A DNA stretch of 64,000 nucleotides from Lasiodiplodia sp. COLG20 (lineage: Eukaryota > Ascomycota > Dothideomycetes > Botryosphaeriales > Botryosphaeriaceae), in NCBI GenBank assembly GCA_009801085.1, contig VNWV01000008.1, positions 2,450,397-2,514,396 on the forward strand, read 5' to 3'. The position numbers and the translations under genes were made by a program. The stretch's first letter is position 1. Every line of letters starts with the position of its first letter. Of the stretch, positions 62,225-64,000 are shown one piece after another. The notes beneath the pieces were generated by a model, which was given only the letters and a program-made list of their open reading frames with translations, was not told the origin of the DNA and did no database searches.

Positions 62225-63346
62225 ATGAACAAGATCCGCCAAGTCAAAGAGCTCAACAAGCGCGAGCTTGAAGCGGGCATTACGCCCGAGGGCTCGTGGC
62301 ATGCCGACTACAGAGATACAGTGCGCCGCCCTACCTTCCCTTCCTTGCACACATTGACTATCCAACCCGCGCAATCGAGCTAACACCACCCGGCGCAGGC
62401 ATTCATCTACATCGGCGGCCTCCCTTACAACGTCTCCGAAGGCGACATCGTCACCATCTTCTCCCAGTACGGCGAGCCCGTCTACGTCAACCTCGTGCGC
62501 GACAAGGAGACCGGCAAGAGCAAAGGCTTCGCGTTCCTGAAGTACGAGGACCAGCGCAGCTGCGACTTGGCCGTGGACAACATGAGCGGCGCGCAGGTGA
62601 TGGGGAGGGTGATCAGCGTCGACCACACGCGGTACAAGAAGAAGGAGGGCGAGGAGCTGCGGGACAACACGTATGGCGCGCCCGAGGAGGAGGATGAGGG
62701 TGCAGGCGCGGTGAAGAAGGCAGCGGATACGGAGAGTGAGAGTGAGGAAGAGAGCCGGCCGGTGCTGAAGGAGGAGAGGGAGTTGGCGGAGCTGCTGAGG
62801 AATCATGACGACGATGATCCGATGAAGGCGTATTTGATCAAGGAGAAGAAGGCGGAGGTTGAAGAGGCGATCAAGGAATGGAAGGCGAAGAATGGCGGCT
62901 CCAAGAAGAAGGACGAGCGGAAAAAGCACAGACACCACAGGTCACGCAGGGATAGGGATGATGATGAGGAGGAGAGAAAGCACCGAAGGAGACGTCATCG
63001 TAGCCGCTCGCCGTCGGAAGAGAGGTCAAGGAGTAGAGAGCGCAGGCGGCGAGACTATTCAGAAGACCGGGATCGCAAGTCCAGGAGGCGGGATCACTCA
63101 GAGGACAGAGACCGCAAGAGCAAACGGCGTGACGATTCAGAGGATGGCGAGCGAAAGACCAAACGTAGGGATGATAGCCGGGAAAGGGAGAAGCGTGATC
63201 GTCGGCGCGACTACTCGAGAGACAGAGAGCGGAAGAGCAAGCGTCGTGCTGACTCGGAAGATGACTATCGGCGCGAGAGGCGACGTGACCGCCCAAGAGA
63301 TACGGATGTGAGAGACAGTGATAGGAAACGAAGGTCGCCGTCATGA
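62225..63346 (+). CDS. IST3: U2 snRNP/RES-complex RNA-binding protein IST3 (Snu17/RBMX2)
   Basis: Two exons: 62225-62320 and 62399-63346; 347 aa. The N-terminus MNKIRQVKELNKRELEAGIT followed by SWHADYRDT is the characteristic lead-in of Ist3/RBMX2. Then one RRM (about 33-115) with RNP2 IYIGGL and RNP1 KGFAFLKY; the helix after the RRM (DHTRYKKKEGEE) contacts Bud13 in the yeast RES complex. The C-terminal half is a long Arg/Ser/Asp/Glu-rich tail (repeats such as RRDYSEDRDRKS, about 190-347), longer than in yeast and like SR-type tails of filamentous fungi. The RES complex joins the spliceosome before activation and helps splicing and nuclear pre-mRNA retention. The intron lies exactly before the RRM. 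Confidence 0.92.
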
Positions 63347-63583
63347 GAAGTCAAGGAGGTTGATTTGCTAGTGATAGACGAACACAAAGTACATAGCGGG
63401 CTTAAAAATTATTGCAATACCTTGCTAGCGCGCCTGCACACCGGCCTTCGCCATTCGAATCACCCTTGGGGCACTTTATCTCTCCCTCCACCTGGAGAAA
63501 CAACATGAACAAACTGCCCAAAGGCAAAAATTGGAAGAAAAAACCGCGTACGCTCCTACCGCCAGAGAGCGATCTTGGCCGCC
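63347..63583. other. 3' flank of IST3
   Basis: Presumed 3' UTR and spacer to the terminal repeat element. Confidence 0.5.
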
Positions 63584-63970
63584 ACAAATTTAACTCCCCC
63601 ATCTCCAGTATTTGACCCCCCTCAAAGACCCACTTACCTATCTTTCCACGCCTAAATTACAGTTATTCTAAGAGTACTATTAACTTGCTAAGCAACCTTA
63701 ACTGCTAACTCACTACTACAAAATCACTACCAACGAAATTATCACGAACGAAATTGCCAACTAACGACGTATTCACTACCACCATTATTCCCACCTGTAC
63801 CATCACTACCTATACCATTACTACCTGCGTAATAACTACCCGTAATAGGCGTAATTACTACTCGTATCGTAAGCGTAAGCACGCTTGCTGATAGCAGCGC
63901 GAAAATGCTGTTTCTATATAATATTACCAAGGGGGTGTTAAATTCTCGACATTGGGGGAGTTAAATTTGT
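63584..63970. mobile_element. Second MITE-like element with TIR ACAAATTTAACTCCCCC
   Basis: A perfect 17-bp inverted repeat, ACAAATTTAACTCCCCC at 63584-63600 and its inverse at 63954-63970, bounds 387 bp. Similarity continues imperfectly inwards (GACCCCCCTC on the left against the inverse of AAGGGGGTGTTAAATTCTC on the right). The interior is AT-rich with many CACTACC/ACTACC-like short repeats (63,700-63,860). No coding capacity; no clear target-site duplication was seen. Unrelated in sequence to the CAGTCCCC family. Confidence 0.7.
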
Positions 63971-63977
63971 ACGTGCC

Positions 63978-64000
63978 TTTTTTTTTTTTTTTTTTTTTTT
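63978..64000. repeat. Poly-T run at the window end
   Basis: At least 23 T, continuing past the window. It may be the poly-A tail of a minus-strand retroelement outside the window, or a simple homopolymer. Confidence 0.7.

Noticed and set aside
62871..63344. 157-codon minus-strand ORF
   Set aside because: Antisense shadow of the IST3 Arg/Ser-rich tail.
63440..63480. TTCGAATC-like T-loop as a tRNA hint
   Set aside because: No acceptor, D or anticodon stems can be drawn around it.

Overview
The window is nuclear DNA of a filamentous ascomycete fungus (Pezizomycotina; Dothideomycetes is a guess). The evidence is the short spliceosomal introns (about 40-120 nt, canonical GT-AG with one GC-AG), fungal-only families (a GPI-anchored CRH wall transglycosylase, an AspA/Cdc11-type septin, a velvet-like protein, YAT-type amino-acid permease, Y_phosphatase3) and CT-rich leaders ahead of ATG codons. 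I saw no rRNA, tRNA or CRISPR signal.

Layout. 0.3-4.6 kb: secreted SMP-30-like propeller, F-box protein, single-pass membrane protein with a long charged/Tyr-rich tail. 4.6-11 kb: long gene-free tract with two copies of a small inverted-repeat transposon. 11-17.2 kb: a disordered acidic protein, a velvet-like protein and an OsmC-family protein. 17.5-20.7 kb: another transposon copy with a minisatellite at its end, then an arylsulfatase. 21.3-27.6 kb: cohesin subunit SMC3 and the CRH enzyme. 30.4-34.4 kb: a tyrosine phosphatase with a transposon inside an intron, then a very intron-rich PQ-loop membrane protein. 34.4-42.2 kb: gene-poor. 42.2-45.5 kb: a PROPPIN (Atg18/Hsv2-like) and a septin transcribed divergently. 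45.5-51.9 kb: AT-rich, with a decayed CorA-type Mg2+ transporter and more transposon copies. 52-58.1 kb: type-B carboxylesterase, RNase H-fold protein, amino-acid permease. 60.3-63.3 kb: GNAT-like acetyltransferase and the splicing factor IST3. The last 0.4 kb is a second, unrelated terminal-inverted-repeat element next to a poly-T run that leaves the window.

The genes do not form a pathway cluster; they are ordinary scattered fungal genes. The two standout observations are: (1) the PQ-loop gene at 32,792-34,448 can only be kept in frame by a single-nucleotide exon at 34,219, within a run of exons of 18, 13, 1, 16 and 11 nt; (2) a MITE family with TA-flanked CAGTCCCCTCTCGCAGCC ends and a long internal palindrome occurs seven or eight times in 64 kb, including inside introns of two genes. 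Exon coordinates come from reading splice sites and protein continuity by eye; no search or transcript data were used.
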